A DNA stretch of 48,311 bases from assembly GCA_965368585.1 (NCBI GenBank), contig CBDUNM010000022.1, positions 1-48,311 on the forward strand, read 5' to 3'. Shown in pieces: positions 35,322-43,370 of the stretch. Origin of the DNA: JARRQB01 sp965368585. Its GTDB lineage: Bacteria > Pseudomonadota > Gammaproteobacteria > Chromatiales > Chromatiaceae. How positions within the stretch are numbered: position 1 is the first letter of the stretch; every line of letters starts with the position of its first letter. Made by a program: the position numbers and the translations under genes. Under the pieces are notes generated by a model, which did not search any database, was not told the origin of the DNA, and saw nothing but the letters and a program-made list of their open reading frames with translations.

Positions 35322-35918
35322 TCACAGCTGTGCTTTGCCATGAAAGATGAGCGATAGCGGCCGCTCCGCGGTCTGTCTTAACCGGGTGATCGCGGCGTTA
35401 TCTACGTGAGTTCGATAGATCGCGGTCAGCGGTGCGTTCAGAGCGTGGGCGATGGTTGCGCGAATGACCCCGGCGTGGGTGACCAACAGCACATGCGCGC
35501 CGGTATGTCGGCTCAGGACGTCGTTAAGCGCAGCCGAGACGCGCGCCTGAAAACGATCGAGCGGTTCGGCATCGTGTGGCCGGGCGTTGATCGGGTCATG
35601 GTAGAAATTGCTGAGCGCCATCGGATCCACCGCTTTGATCTGGTCGGCATTTTTGCCTTCCCAGTGCCCGAAGCCCACTTCTTTCAGGCGCTCGTCGACC
35701 TCTATTTCGATGGCGAGCTGTGTGCCCAGTTCCTGCGCGAATTCATAACAACGCAGCAGCGGTGAACTCACGATGGCGCGCCAGGGCCGGACTTTCTCGG
35801 TGGCTGTCCGCATTTGCCGCCAACCGGTCTCGCTCAGGGGGTGATCCACCCAGCCGCGGTACATACGGCCGCCTTGCGGTTGGCCATGACGGATCAAATC
35901 AATCGTAGTGACGCTCAC
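35322..35918 (-). CDS. Histidine phosphatase, alpha-ribazole phosphatase (CobC)-like
   Basis: A 198-residue phosphoglycerate-mutase-like phosphatase. The catalytic RHG motif is in DLIRHGQPQGGRMYRG, the second Arg in SSPLLRC, the Glu in LKEVGFGHWEGK, and the second catalytic His in LLVTHAGVIRA. The residue pattern after RHG and the FGHWEGK motif resemble CobC, which removes phosphate from alpha-ribazole in the cobalamin lower-ligand pathway. The adjacent btuF supports this, but general histidine phosphatases look similar. Confidence 0.75.
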   Translation of the reverse strand: MSVTTIDLIRHGQPQGGRMYRGWVDHPLSETGWRQMRTATEKVRPWRAIVSSPLLRCYEFAQELGTQLAIEIEVDERLKEVGFGHWEGKNADQIKAVDPMALSNFYHDPINARPHDAEPLDRFQARVSAALNDVLSRHTGAHVLLVTHAGVIRATIAHALNAPLTAIYRTHVDNAAITRLRQTAERPLSLIFHGKAQL

Positions 35919-35924
35919 GTTCTC

Positions 35925-36515
35925 TCAAACTTTGCTCAAATCGCCGCGCAATCGCTGCCAGTCGAAGAATGGACCCGGATCGGTCTTGCGACCTGGCGCA
36001 ATATCACTGTGTCCAACTATCCGCTCGGACGTGATCGCAGGATAGGTCAGCATGATCTGTTTCGCCAGTTTGGCCAGCTGCAAATACTGCGCATGGGTAA
36101 ACGGCGTATCGTCAGAACCTTCCAGTTCGATACCGATCGAAAAATCGTTGCATGCCTCGCGTCCGTCGAAACACGAAGTACCCGCATGCCAGGCACGGTT
36201 GCTCATGGGAACGAACTGCAACAGTTCGCCGTCGCGACGGATTAGAAAATGGCTCGACACGCACAGCCCGGCGATGGACGCGAAGTAGGGGTGTACCGCC
36301 GTGTCGAGATCGTTCAAAAACAAGTCCTGAATCCATGGACCACCGAAATTACCGGGCGGCAAGCTGATGTTGTGTATGACCAACAGGTCAACGGTTGCCT
36401 GATCAGGCCGCGTATCCTGATTGGGAGAAATGCATCGCTTGGCCTCCGCGATCCAATCGGTTCCTGGTTCGTGCAAGGCGGTTTTGGTTTCGAACGGGCG
36501 TTTGTCTGTGGACAT
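35925..36515 (-). CDS. ampD: 1,6-anhydro-N-acetylmuramyl-L-alanine amidase AmpD
   Basis: AmpD is a cytoplasmic zinc amidase that recycles anhydro-muropeptides and thereby affects AmpR/beta-lactamase control in some species. The zinc ligands are visible: the His in VIHNISLPPGNFGG, and His and Asp in GHSDIAPGRKTDPG near the C-terminus. The FSIGIELEG motif, with the catalytic Glu region, is also present. The open frame extends to 36836, but the ATG at 36515 (MSTDKRP) gives 196 residues, the normal AmpD size, without a signal peptide. Confidence 0.93.
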   Translation of the reverse strand: MSTDKRPFETKTALHEPGTDWIAEAKRCISPNQDTRPDQATVDLLVIHNISLPPGNFGGPWIQDLFLNDLDTAVHPYFASIAGLCVSSHFLIRRDGELLQFVPMSNRAWHAGTSCFDGREACNDFSIGIELEGSDDTPFTHAQYLQLAKLAKQIMLTYPAITSERIVGHSDIAPGRKTDPGPFFDWQRLRGDLSKV

Positions 36516-36848
36516 GTCGAATTTGTGACTCAGAGTACCAGTACTGATTCTGCCGCGCGATCGAACTGGCTGGAAGGCAACGCGCGAACGCTTTTCGTGA
36601 GCGTAGCAGGAATTGCGGGCACGTACGCGAGGGCGTTTGTTCTGCCTGCGTAATCCGGTTCCCAAACCCTCCCAATTCAGTGTGATCTCAATCACGCGGT
36701 GCCGTACGTGGGGTGAAGCATTTGTCGGCGGAGCCGTTAAAAAGGATGCAGTCACGGAAGCTTTTGCTCGGTAAATCCTACCGTTAGGGCGTGGGATGCG
36801 CATGAAATGCAGGATGCAGATCGATGGCCCTTCCATGAGGTGTGGTTC
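36516..36848. other. ampD-DUF1631 divergent intergenic region
   Basis: About 330 bases have no gene of their own; the frames that cross it are extensions of ampD and of the DUF1631 gene without homology. It carries a near-consensus CRP-like site at 36681-36696. Confidence 0.5.
36681..36696. promoter_or_regulatory. CRP/Vfr-like binding site
   Basis: TGTGA-TCTCAA-TCACG matches the CRP consensus TGTGA-N6-TCACA at 9 of 10 positions. It lies between two divergent genes, ~150 bases before the DUF1631 start and ~165 before ampD, so it could act on either. Confidence 0.55.
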
Positions 36849-39083
36849 ATGGCACGCGATAATGTAGTTTCATTCGAACAGACCTCTGTTCCGGTGCGTA
36901 AAAGAATGATGATGGGTAAGACGCGAGAGCTGGTTGCAAGCTGTCGTAAGGTTGTTGCTGAGACACTGCCTCGCTTACAACAGGATCTGTTCGAAAATTT
37001 GGACGACGACCTTTATGAACTCGCCGACAAATCGACCAGTGATGCACTGCAAACGCGCTATTTCGAGGCAATGCGCGAACTGCGCAAACTGCGCAAAGGC
37101 ATTGAACAGTCTTTCTTGAATCGAGCACTGGGCGAGTATGACGACTTCTGGCACCACTTGGACAGTCGACGGCCCGCCGCAACGTCGTTGGCGGACGATT
37201 CCGAGCTTTCGCTGGTCGACAATGTCGAACTCGAGGAAGATCTGGCCGTCACCAACATCGTTTCCAAGGCCGAAAATCTCTATCATCGCGAACTGTATGC
37301 GCTGGATCAGCGTCTGGCGATGTTGGCCGAGCGTGATGAGGTCAAGGACTTCGAGAATCCGCTGGGTCCAGCTGCCCTGACCAACAGCTTTCGCCACGCC
37401 CTGGCCCGTTGGAACGGGGACGTCTCGGTCAAGCTGGTGATCTACAAGCTCTTCGAACGCCACGTCATGCAATTCGTCGGCGGTCTGTACGACGAAGTCA
37501 ACGATATACTGATCACGGCGGATATTCTGCCCAAGATCGTTCAGCGGGTGCGGCGCAATCCGGTGGCGCCATCCGTACAACGTTCCAGGGATCCCGCTCA
37601 GGAGCATGTTGACAAGGCGGAACCTGCGGATGACGGCCCACAGGGCGGTCAGCAGGAGTTGATGAGTATGCTTGGGCAGTTGCTGGCGGCGCGACGGACG
37701 GGCCATGGCAACGTCGCTCCGGCCCACTTGCCGGTAGTGCCCGCCACCGAAGTGATTGGCGCATTGTCTGAGCTGCAACACAGCATCGATGGCGCGGTAC
37801 CCGCGAATCTCGGCGAAGCACAAGCCAACCAGGTGCAGATGCAAACGGCCCTGGTGCAACATCTGGGTATGGGCAATGGCGATACCGCTGACCGACGTTT
37901 CGCTCAGCCTGAGCAGGACGTCATAGACGTCATATCCATGCTGTTCGAATACATCCTCGATGACCGTAATCTACCCGATCCGATGAAGGCGCTGTTGAGC
38001 CGGCTGCAGATTCCGATGCTCAAGGTGGCAATTCTGGATCGTGGATTCTTTGCCTCGAAAGGTCACCCGGCGCGCCGCCTGCTCAACACCCTCGCACGCG
38101 CGTCCGTCGGCTGGGCGGACGAAGGGGACCGGTCAACCAACAGCCTCTACGGTCAGGTGGCGGCCGCCGTCGGCCGGGTATTGTCCGAGTTCTCAGACAA
38201 CATCGAACTTTTTACGGAGCTGGATAATGAGTTTTGCAGCTTCCTTGAGCGTGAATCGCGCGGCGCGGAAGTCGCCGAAGAACGCGTCACCCAGGTCAAC
38301 CAGGGGCAGGAGCATCTGAAACTCGCGCGGCATCGAGTACGCACCGAATTGAATCAGCGCTTGGCCGCGGCGGAAGTCGTGCCTGAGGCCGTACGCGAGC
38401 TGCTTGCCGATGGCTGGAAAGACGTGATGCTTCTCGCCCTGCTCCGGGAAGGCGAACGAAGTGACGCCTGGATCCGCAGCCTCGATATCGTCGATCGCTT
38501 GATCTGGAGCGTGCAACCGAAAGCGCTCAATGAAGAACGGCAGGAGATGCTGCGAAATATCCCGGACCTGTTGCGTGCTTTACGCGAGGGGTTCGAGAAT
38601 ATTTCAATCGATCAATACCGTTCAGCGCAGTTGTTCAAGGAGCTGCAGGCCTGCCACATCGCGGCCCTGCGTGGGAAGTCGGTACCGTCCGCCGATGCAC
38701 CGACGCTTGAGCCGGAGGCCGAAGTCGTTGTGGATGGGCAGGCCGATCAGGGTGATAGTGACAATCCTGCCGATCCATACGAAAAGCAGGCCAACGCCTT
38801 CAGTGTCGGGCAATGGCTGGAGTGGCAAGAAGGTAACTCGGTACTGCGCGGAAAACTATCCTGGAAAAGTGCGGTCACGGGGACTTATGTATTCGTTAAT
38901 CGCAAGGGCACCAAGCTCAAGGACATGAAACCTGCCGTGATTGCCGATCTGCTTCGCAACGGCCGGGCCACGGTGATCGAAAGCGCCAACAAACCCATCA
39001 TGGATCGCGCACTGGATGCAATGCTGGATGCATTGCGTCAGGCCGGCGACGTCGAGGTGGAGACCGAGGCGCTGCCCGCTTAG
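36849..39083 (+). CDS. DUF1631 family protein
   Basis: A 744-residue, mainly helical cytoplasmic protein. The N-terminal LVASCRKVVAETLPRLQQDLFENLDDDLYELADKS and the C-terminal FSVGQWLEWQ... segment match DUF1631, a gammaproteobacterial family sometimes mislabelled thymidine phosphorylase. No enzyme motif is visible. The last ~100 residues (VGQWLEWQEG ... GTYVFVNRKGTKLKDM) resemble a PilZ-like beta barrel, but without a clear c-di-GMP-binding RxxxR motif. The ATG at 36849 has GAGGTG upstream; an ATG at 36807 is the alternative. Its function is unknown. A CRP-like site precedes it. Confidence 0.85.
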   Translation: MARDNVVSFEQTSVPVRKRMMMGKTRELVASCRKVVAETLPRLQQDLFENLDDDLYELADKSTSDALQTRYFEAMRELRKLRKGIEQSFLNRALGEYDDFWHHLDSRRPAATSLADDSELSLVDNVELEEDLAVTNIVSKAENLYHRELYALDQRLAMLAERDEVKDFENPLGPAALTNSFRHALARWNGDVSVKLVIYKLFERHVMQFVGGLYDEVNDILITADILPKIVQRVRRNPVAPSVQRSRDPAQEHVDKAEPADDGPQGGQQELMSMLGQLLAARRTGHGNVAPAHLPVVPATEVIGALSELQHSIDGAVPANLGEAQANQVQMQTALVQHLGMGNGDTADRRFAQPEQDVIDVISMLFEYILDDRNLPDPMKALLSRLQIPMLKVAILDRGFFASKGHPARRLLNTLARASVGWADEGDRSTNSLYGQVAAAVGRVLSEFSDNIELFTELDNEFCSFLERESRGAEVAEERVTQVNQGQEHLKLARHRVRTELNQRLAAAEVVPEAVRELLADGWKDVMLLALLREGERSDAWIRSLDIVDRLIWSVQPKALNEERQEMLRNIPDLLRALREGFENISIDQYRSAQLFKELQACHIAALRGKSVPSADAPTLEPEAEVVVDGQADQGDSDNPADPYEKQANAFSVGQWLEWQEGNSVLRGKLSWKSAVTGTYVFVNRKGTKLKDMKPAVIADLLRNGRATVIESANKPIMDRALDAMLDALRQAGDVEVETEALPA

Positions 39084-39112
39084 GCGAACACACCGCTCAG
39101 ACGTTAGAATAG

Positions 39113-39160
39113 CGGCGCCGATCGGGATGTTGGTTAAGACATCCGGTCGGTGCCGATTCT
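39113..39160 (+). terminator. Hairpin between DUF1631 gene and FKBP gene
   Basis: CGGCGCCGATCGGGATGT pairs with ACATCCGGTCGGTGCCG across an 8-base loop, with two G-T wobbles and one bulged G. A moderately T-rich ATTCTTTATTC follows. It may be an imperfect terminator for the upstream gene or a leader structure for the FKBP gene, whose ribosome site begins ~16 bases further on. Confidence 0.55.
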
Positions 39161-39182
39161 TTATTCTGACGGAGGATGAACA

Positions 39183-39527
39183 ATGAGCGAAAAGATGACC
39201 GATAGCGGCCTGAAATACGAAGACCTGCTGATCGGCGACGGTGTGCAGGCCGAGGCGGGCCAGACCGTTTCGGTACACTACACGGGGTGGTTGACCGATG
39301 GCACGAAATTCGATTCCAGCGTCGATCGCAATCAGCCGTTCGAATTTCCGTTGGGCAAGCAGCGTGTTATACGAGGCTGGGACGAAGGCGTCGCGGGGAT
39401 GAAGGTCGGCGGCAGGCGCAAGCTGACCATCCCCGCTCACCTAGGCTATGGTGCGGCGGGCGCCGGCGGTGTTATCCCGCCCAACGCCACGCTGGTCTTC
39501 GAAGTCGAGCTGCTCGGGATCGGCTGA
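39183..39527 (+). CDS. FKBP-type peptidyl-prolyl cis-trans isomerase
   Basis: A single 114-residue FK506-binding domain without a signal peptide or a metal-binding tail, so it is cytoplasmic and of the minimal FKBP type. Active-site residues line up in VHYTGWLTDGTKFDSS, QRVIRGWDEGVAGMKVGG and AHLGYGAAGAGGVIPPNATLVFEVELL. GGAGG lies just upstream of the ATG. nadC begins at the base after its stop, so the two are cotranscribed. It catalyses proline isomerisation during folding; its clients are unknown. Confidence 0.94.
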   Translation: MSEKMTDSGLKYEDLLIGDGVQAEAGQTVSVHYTGWLTDGTKFDSSVDRNQPFEFPLGKQRVIRGWDEGVAGMKVGGRRKLTIPAHLGYGAAGAGGVIPPNATLVFEVELLGIG

Positions 39528-40352
39528 ATGCGGCTCGCCGACAAGTACATTACATCGCAAGTGACGGTGGCCTTGGCCGAGGATATCGGCGATGGCGACC
39601 TTACCGCAGCCCTGATCGCCGCGCATTCCATGGGACAGGCGCATGTCGTATGCCGCGAACACGCCGTGTTGTGTGGAACCGCTTGGTTCGCCGAGGTGTT
39701 TCGCCAGCTGGACAAGGGTATTAGCATCGACTGGCAACGACGCGACGGCGAGGTTCTGCGCGCCGACGACATCATTTGCCGGCTCAACGGTCCCGCGCGC
39801 ACCCTGTTGACCGGTGAGCGTACCGCTCTGAATTTCATACAAACGCTGTCCGGTACCGCGACGTTGGCCGCGCGCTATGCCGAGAGCGTCAGGGGCACCG
39901 GTACGCGCATCCTCGACACCCGCAAGACGATTCCGGGCCTGCGGCTCGCCCAGAAGTACGCGGTCAAGACAGGCGGTGCACACAACCACAGGGTGGGTTT
40001 GTACGACGCTATTCTGATCAAGGAAAACCACATCCGCGCAGCGGGTTCGGTCGCCGCGGCCTTGGCACAGGCTGCGGGTCAGGATGTGGAGGTCGAGATC
40101 GAAGTAGAAAATCTGGCACAGCTGGACGAAGCGCTGGCAGCGGGTGCGAAACGCGTATTGCTGGATAACTTTGGTGTGGCGGAACTACGTGAGGCGGTGC
40201 GGAGGAACCGCCGACGGGCGCGATTGGAAGCGTCGGGCAGTGTGAATTTGGATACGGTGCAGGGAATTGCGGAAACCGGCGTCGACGACATATCGGTAGG
40301 CGGTTTGACCAAGGACGTGCGGGCAATCGATTTTTCGATGCGCTTCGACTGA
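39528..40352 (+). CDS. nadC: Nicotinate-nucleotide pyrophosphorylase (QPRTase)
   Basis: NadC converts quinolinate and PRPP to nicotinate mononucleotide in NAD synthesis. The 274-residue protein has EDIGDGDLTA near the start, LSGTATLAARY, the active-site block ILDTRKTIPGLRLAQKYAVKTGGAHNHRVGLYD, and LLDNFG near the end. It follows the FKBP gene without a gap. nadA and nadB are not in the window. Confidence 0.96.
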   Translation: MRLADKYITSQVTVALAEDIGDGDLTAALIAAHSMGQAHVVCREHAVLCGTAWFAEVFRQLDKGISIDWQRRDGEVLRADDIICRLNGPARTLLTGERTALNFIQTLSGTATLAARYAESVRGTGTRILDTRKTIPGLRLAQKYAVKTGGAHNHRVGLYDAILIKENHIRAAGSVAAALAQAAGQDVEVEIEVENLAQLDEALAAGAKRVLLDNFGVAELREAVRRNRRRARLEASGSVNLDTVQGIAETGVDDISVGGLTKDVRAIDFSMRFD

Positions 40353-40354
40353 CC

Positions 40355-40588
40355 TCACGCCTTGACGTCCAACAGGCTGCCCAGCATCTGATCAGCGGCC
40401 TTGAGCACCTTTACGCTCGCGGCGGTTCGCTGTTCGTGCTGCCGCAGCGACACCAGCGATCGGGTCAGGTCAGTCACCGCGTTCGCGCGTCCGGCCGGTT
40501 GCGTGGCGATACGCTGCGCGGTCTGGCGCGCATTGTCAAAGCCGCGCTGAATGCTTTGCATCGCGGGCCCGGCGACTTTGGATATCAT
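40355..40588 (-). CDS. Flagellar-rod C-terminal-like mini-protein, function unknown
   Basis: The ATG at 40588, with GGGA 8 bases upstream, gives 77 residues. The last ~42 (AVTDLTRSLVSLRQHEQRTAASVKVLKAADQMLGSLLDVKA) match the C-terminal helix of flagellar rod and hook proteins (FlgC/FlgE/FlgG), where it packs inside the axial structure. No D0/D1 globular part is present, and no flagellar gene is nearby. It could be a small conserved protein using this helix for assembly, or a remnant. The function is not known; the similarity is by pattern only. Confidence 0.6.
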   Translation of the reverse strand: MISKVAGPAMQSIQRGFDNARQTAQRIATQPAGRANAVTDLTRSLVSLRQHEQRTAASVKVLKAADQMLGSLLDVKA

Positions 40589-41170
40589 GGTGAGTTCCCG
40601 GTATTCAACCTCTCGATATCGGTTTCGGCCAACATGGCGTTGGACTGAGCGCAATGCAGGCGAAGTGTGCGACAAGCGACACTGTTCGAGAGTGAAATTC
40701 CGGTTACAGACCTAATTTTACCCGGCTGGGTACGTACTTTGCCGATTCACTGAAGGGCGAATTGGAGGCGGCGCACTACGGCGGTGCTCGTCTTGCCGCC
40801 ACCCGGCCCGGTTGCAGGGCTGACCCGCTGGGCGGGGCAGCACCGGCCGCGTTCCCGAGAACAGATACCGCGAGGAGCTCTCCCCGGTGACGGAGCGTCG
40901 CGCACCACCCCCACGCGCGGCCGGCTCCATGAATGCGGCTGGTGCGCGCGGCCGTTTCCCGTTGTTATTCGTGTTGGACGACTGCCCCCTTGCAATATCG
41001 GAACGCACGCGCGCTACCAGTTTGCGTAGGCACTTGCTTCGAGCTCGCTGATCCGCAAGACGGGTTCGGCGGCGGGTACATCGGCGGCGCCGCGCAGGCC
41101 GATATCGAACCATTCGTCCCGTTGTCGAATACCACGCCGCTGCGCGCGCCGCTCTGAAAGTGGCCCTGCA
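40589..41170. other. Region with degenerate minus-strand coding traces
   Basis: No intact gene is supported. On the minus strand, protein-like stretches occur in successive frames (GRACLEAYWLREVVQGHFQSGARSG..., then DEWFDIGLRGAADVPAAEPVLRISELEASAYANW). They seem to continue the 56-codon frame at 41171-41341 across two frame changes, suggesting a decayed gene that I cannot name. Confidence 0.35.
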
Positions 41171-41341
41171 CTACCTCACGTAGCCAGTAAGCTTCCAGGC
41201 ATGCGCGGCCGAGCAGTCAATCGAGTGGTTCCAGCGCAGGGCGAAAGCTCGTGCGAAATGGGTATCGGGTATGTCTTCCAGCAGTTGTGAAAGCAACTCA
41301 TGGACAGTGCATGAGGCACCGGAAGCTTGATATGAGGTCAT
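41171..41341 (-). pseudogene. Possible N-terminal remnant of a decayed gene
   Basis: A 56-codon frame begins with ATG at 41341 and includes TVHELLSQLLEDIPDTHFARAFALRWNHSID, which looks like genuine protein, then loses that quality before the stop at 41171. The reading seems to continue in a shifted frame (LLGRACLEAYWLREVVQ...). No ribosome site of note and no family was recognised. It may equally be a chance frame. Confidence 0.35.
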
Positions 41342-41499
41342 GATCAGGTGTCCGGTCTCGTCAGTACGGTGTGTTCAAGCCCGGCGGGCGCGGGAATGAC
41401 ACGGTGGTTCCGAAAGAATCGCGAAGATAGCAGCGTGGTTTCGATACTGAACGAAAAGGAGCCCACAGGCCCCTTCGATCGATACACTTTTGGCGCGCG

Positions 41500-41796
41500 C
41501 TACACGCAACCGGTCGGCTTTGGTAGTGCTCCCCATTTGCAGATCAGCTTCATCGGGCCCTTCTTGAAGACGCCGTACAGGTGCTTGCTGTCGGTGCCGA
41601 CTTTTTTCGCGAACTTCCTGATCGGCGGTACCACGCCGTCTTCACCGTACATCTCGCGGGCTTCGCGAATGTACGTCATGATCTCGTCGGTCATTTCGAA
41701 ACCGTCGCTTTCGGCCAGTTGAGCCGCTATCTGTTCAGACCAATCATCGCGGTTGACGAGGAATCCTTCCCCGTCGACCTGCAGTTGTGTATTCAT
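41500..41796 (-). CDS. DsrC/TusE family sulfur-relay protein
   Basis: The ATG at 41796, with GGAG 6 bases upstream, gives 98 residues. The family region (EGFLVNRDDWSEQIA, PIRKFAKKVG, KHLYGVFKKGPMKLICKWGALPKPTGCV) ends with the penultimate cysteine. A second cysteine lies 11 positions earlier, as in true DsrC; TusE of E. coli keeps only the last. DsrC carries sulfur as a trisulfide or persulfide between the dissimilatory sulfite reductase and the membrane. No dsr or tus genes are nearby. A sulfur-oxidising role is likely; a TusE-like role in tRNA thiolation is the alternative. Confidence 0.88.
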   Translation of the reverse strand: MNTQLQVDGEGFLVNRDDWSEQIAAQLAESDGFEMTDEIMTYIREAREMYGEDGVVPPIRKFAKKVGTDSKHLYGVFKKGPMKLICKWGALPKPTGCV

Positions 41797-41833
41797 CGTC
41801 AACTCCGGTTCAGTAGTTCGTGTATCGTTAAAA

Positions 41834-41850
41834 CTGAGTAAAAAACTCAG
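41834..41850 (-). terminator. Small hairpin between phoU and dsrC/tusE
   Basis: On the minus strand CTGAGT and ACTCAG pair around TTTTT and are followed by TTTTA. The stem is only 6 bp and AT-rich at one end, so termination would be weak. It lies in the 122-base gap after the phoU stop. Confidence 0.4.
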
Positions 41851-41918
41851 GAATTGTTCCCATTGTGCAAATCCGGCGCCTGCTTAACCACCCATGCCTA
41901 TTGGGGTATTTGTTGCCG

Positions 41919-42578
41919 TCACCCCAGTTCAGGGGTCTCTGCGGTGACGATAAAGACGACGCGCTCGGCGATGTTGCCGATGCGATCGCCAATTCTTTCC
42001 AGGTGATAAGCGATCCACAACAGATGCGTGGCGTGCATGGTGGGGTCGGGTTGGGTCATGAGTTGCATCATGAGGCTGGAGGCGGCCTCTTCGTCGAGTT
42101 CGTCGATCACGCGGTCTTCTTCTGCCGCCGCTCGGGCGAGCGCGTCGTCACGGTTTTCGTAGGCTTCCATTACGCGGGTCAGCATATTGACGCAGATGTC
42201 CCCCATGCTGGAGATCCGGTCCATGGGACCGGAAAAGTCATCGGAGTCCATACCGAGGACGATCTTGGCGATATCCTTGGCATGATCGGCGATACGTTCC
42301 AACTCGGCTGCCACCTGCATTCCGCCGACGGTCTCGCGTAGCTCGCTGGCTGCATGTCGTTGCTGGGCGAGTGTCTCCAGACATTCGCTTTCGATGACCC
42401 GTAGCAGGGTGTTGATATGAGCATCGTTTTCGACGACCTGCTCGGCGAGATCGACGTTTTGGCTCATGAGGCTGTCCATGGACTGCTCCAGCGCGCCGCC
42501 AGCCAGACGGGCCATTTTGGAGATATTCGCTTGCATTTGACGCCCTTCGTGGTTGGGTGCGCGGCGTGGTTCGGTCAT
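41919..42578 (-). CDS. phoU: Phosphate signalling complex protein PhoU
   Basis: A 219-residue helical protein made of two related three-helix bundles, with the metal-binding E/DxxxD patterns of PhoU: LAEQVVENDAHIN in the first repeat, ELERIADHAKDIAKI, and HLERIGDRIGNIAERVVF in the second. PhoU links the Pst transporter to the PhoR kinase and represses the Pho regulon. No pst or pho genes adjoin, so it is an orphan copy here. Confidence 0.88.
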   Translation of the reverse strand: MTEPRRAPNHEGRQMQANISKMARLAGGALEQSMDSLMSQNVDLAEQVVENDAHINTLLRVIESECLETLAQQRHAASELRETVGGMQVAAELERIADHAKDIAKIVLGMDSDDFSGPMDRISSMGDICVNMLTRVMEAYENRDDALARAAAEEDRVIDELDEEAASSLMMQLMTQPDPTMHATHLLWIAYHLERIGDRIGNIAERVVFIVTAETPELG

Positions 42579-42656
42579 CGCTGATTTGACTCCGGTGTGG
42601 CGGTTGAATGAGTAGCGGCCTGGCCGCGAGATACCTGTCTGGTTTTCAGTTGCAAG

Positions 42657-43370
42657 TCAGTCGGTTGCGGACTGGGCCATGTCGACGAGCACGGTTCGCG
42701 CCGCACCGGTCGAGTCGATCGTCCGCGACAGCGGAATTCGGTACAGTCGGTCATCCCGGCGCAGATCCATGCCTTCGGCGTCAATTCCAACCATCAAGAC
42801 GGCCGCCTCCGACGCGTTTTCGTTCCCCGCGCGGCGCCAGTAGTGCAGTACGGCATCGGCGTGGTCGCCGTTCATGTGAGCGACGATACCCGCTTCCTCG
42901 TCGGCGGTCAGCGGATTGGCGCGAACAATGCGGTCGGTGCCGAACCAGCTTGCTGTCGCAAATCCACCGTTCCAATGAAAGCGGCGCGGTACGAACCGAT
43001 AGAACTTGAACCCGAGCTCGTCGTGGTACATGCGCGATTGCGGAAAATAGCGGAAATAGCGTTCCGCATCCTGCGCGCCGTCCACCTTGTCAACATCGCC
43101 GATGGCACTCAGTCGTCCGAGCTGTTGAATATCGCCGGTTCCGGTTTCCGCAACAGTCAAGCCGCATTGCGCGTTCGCTTCGAGGTTCTTCGTATGCTGT
43201 GACAGGTGGCTCAATAGCATCAATGGCATCCCCGAGTTGTTCAACACATACGGGACCACCGATCCAAACGGGTACCCTGGGTGTTCCAGCGAGTGGGTCG
43301 ATATCACGCCCTGGCAACGACTGGCGAGCAGCCAACGAACGGATTGGGTCTGTTCTTCCCGGTGTTGCAT
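42657..43370 (-). CDS. HugZ-like heme-utilisation / PNPOx-fold protein
   Basis: The ATG at 43370 (MQHREEQ) gives 237 residues. The N-terminal ~150 form a split-barrel pyridoxamine-phosphate-oxidase-like fold (GVISTHSLEHPGYPFGSVVPYVLN ... LLSHLSQHTKNLEANAQ). The C-terminal ~80 form a DUF2470 domain starting EEAGIVAHMNGDHADAV, whose histidine-rich part binds heme in HugZ. HugZ proteins degrade or handle heme. Iron-uptake genes are not adjacent, so the heme role is inferred from family only. Confidence 0.75.
   Translation of the reverse strand: MQHREEQTQSVRWLLASRCQGVISTHSLEHPGYPFGSVVPYVLNNSGMPLMLLSHLSQHTKNLEANAQCGLTVAETGTGDIQQLGRLSAIGDVDKVDGAQDAERYFRYFPQSRMYHDELGFKFYRFVPRRFHWNGGFATASWFGTDRIVRANPLTADEEAGIVAHMNGDHADAVLHYWRRAGNENASEAAVLMVGIDAEGMDLRRDDRLYRIPLSRTIDSTGAARTVLVDMAQSATD

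Noticed and set aside
36975..37862. 295-codon minus-strand frame inside the DUF1631 gene
   Set aside because: It is a shadow of the conserved DUF1631 N-terminal half; no motif or ribosome site.
40718..41113. 131-codon minus-strand Arg/Pro-rich frame
   Set aside because: The composition (RRRRCTRRRTR...) is typical of an out-of-frame GC-rich reading. A better explanation is the decayed gene in other frames.
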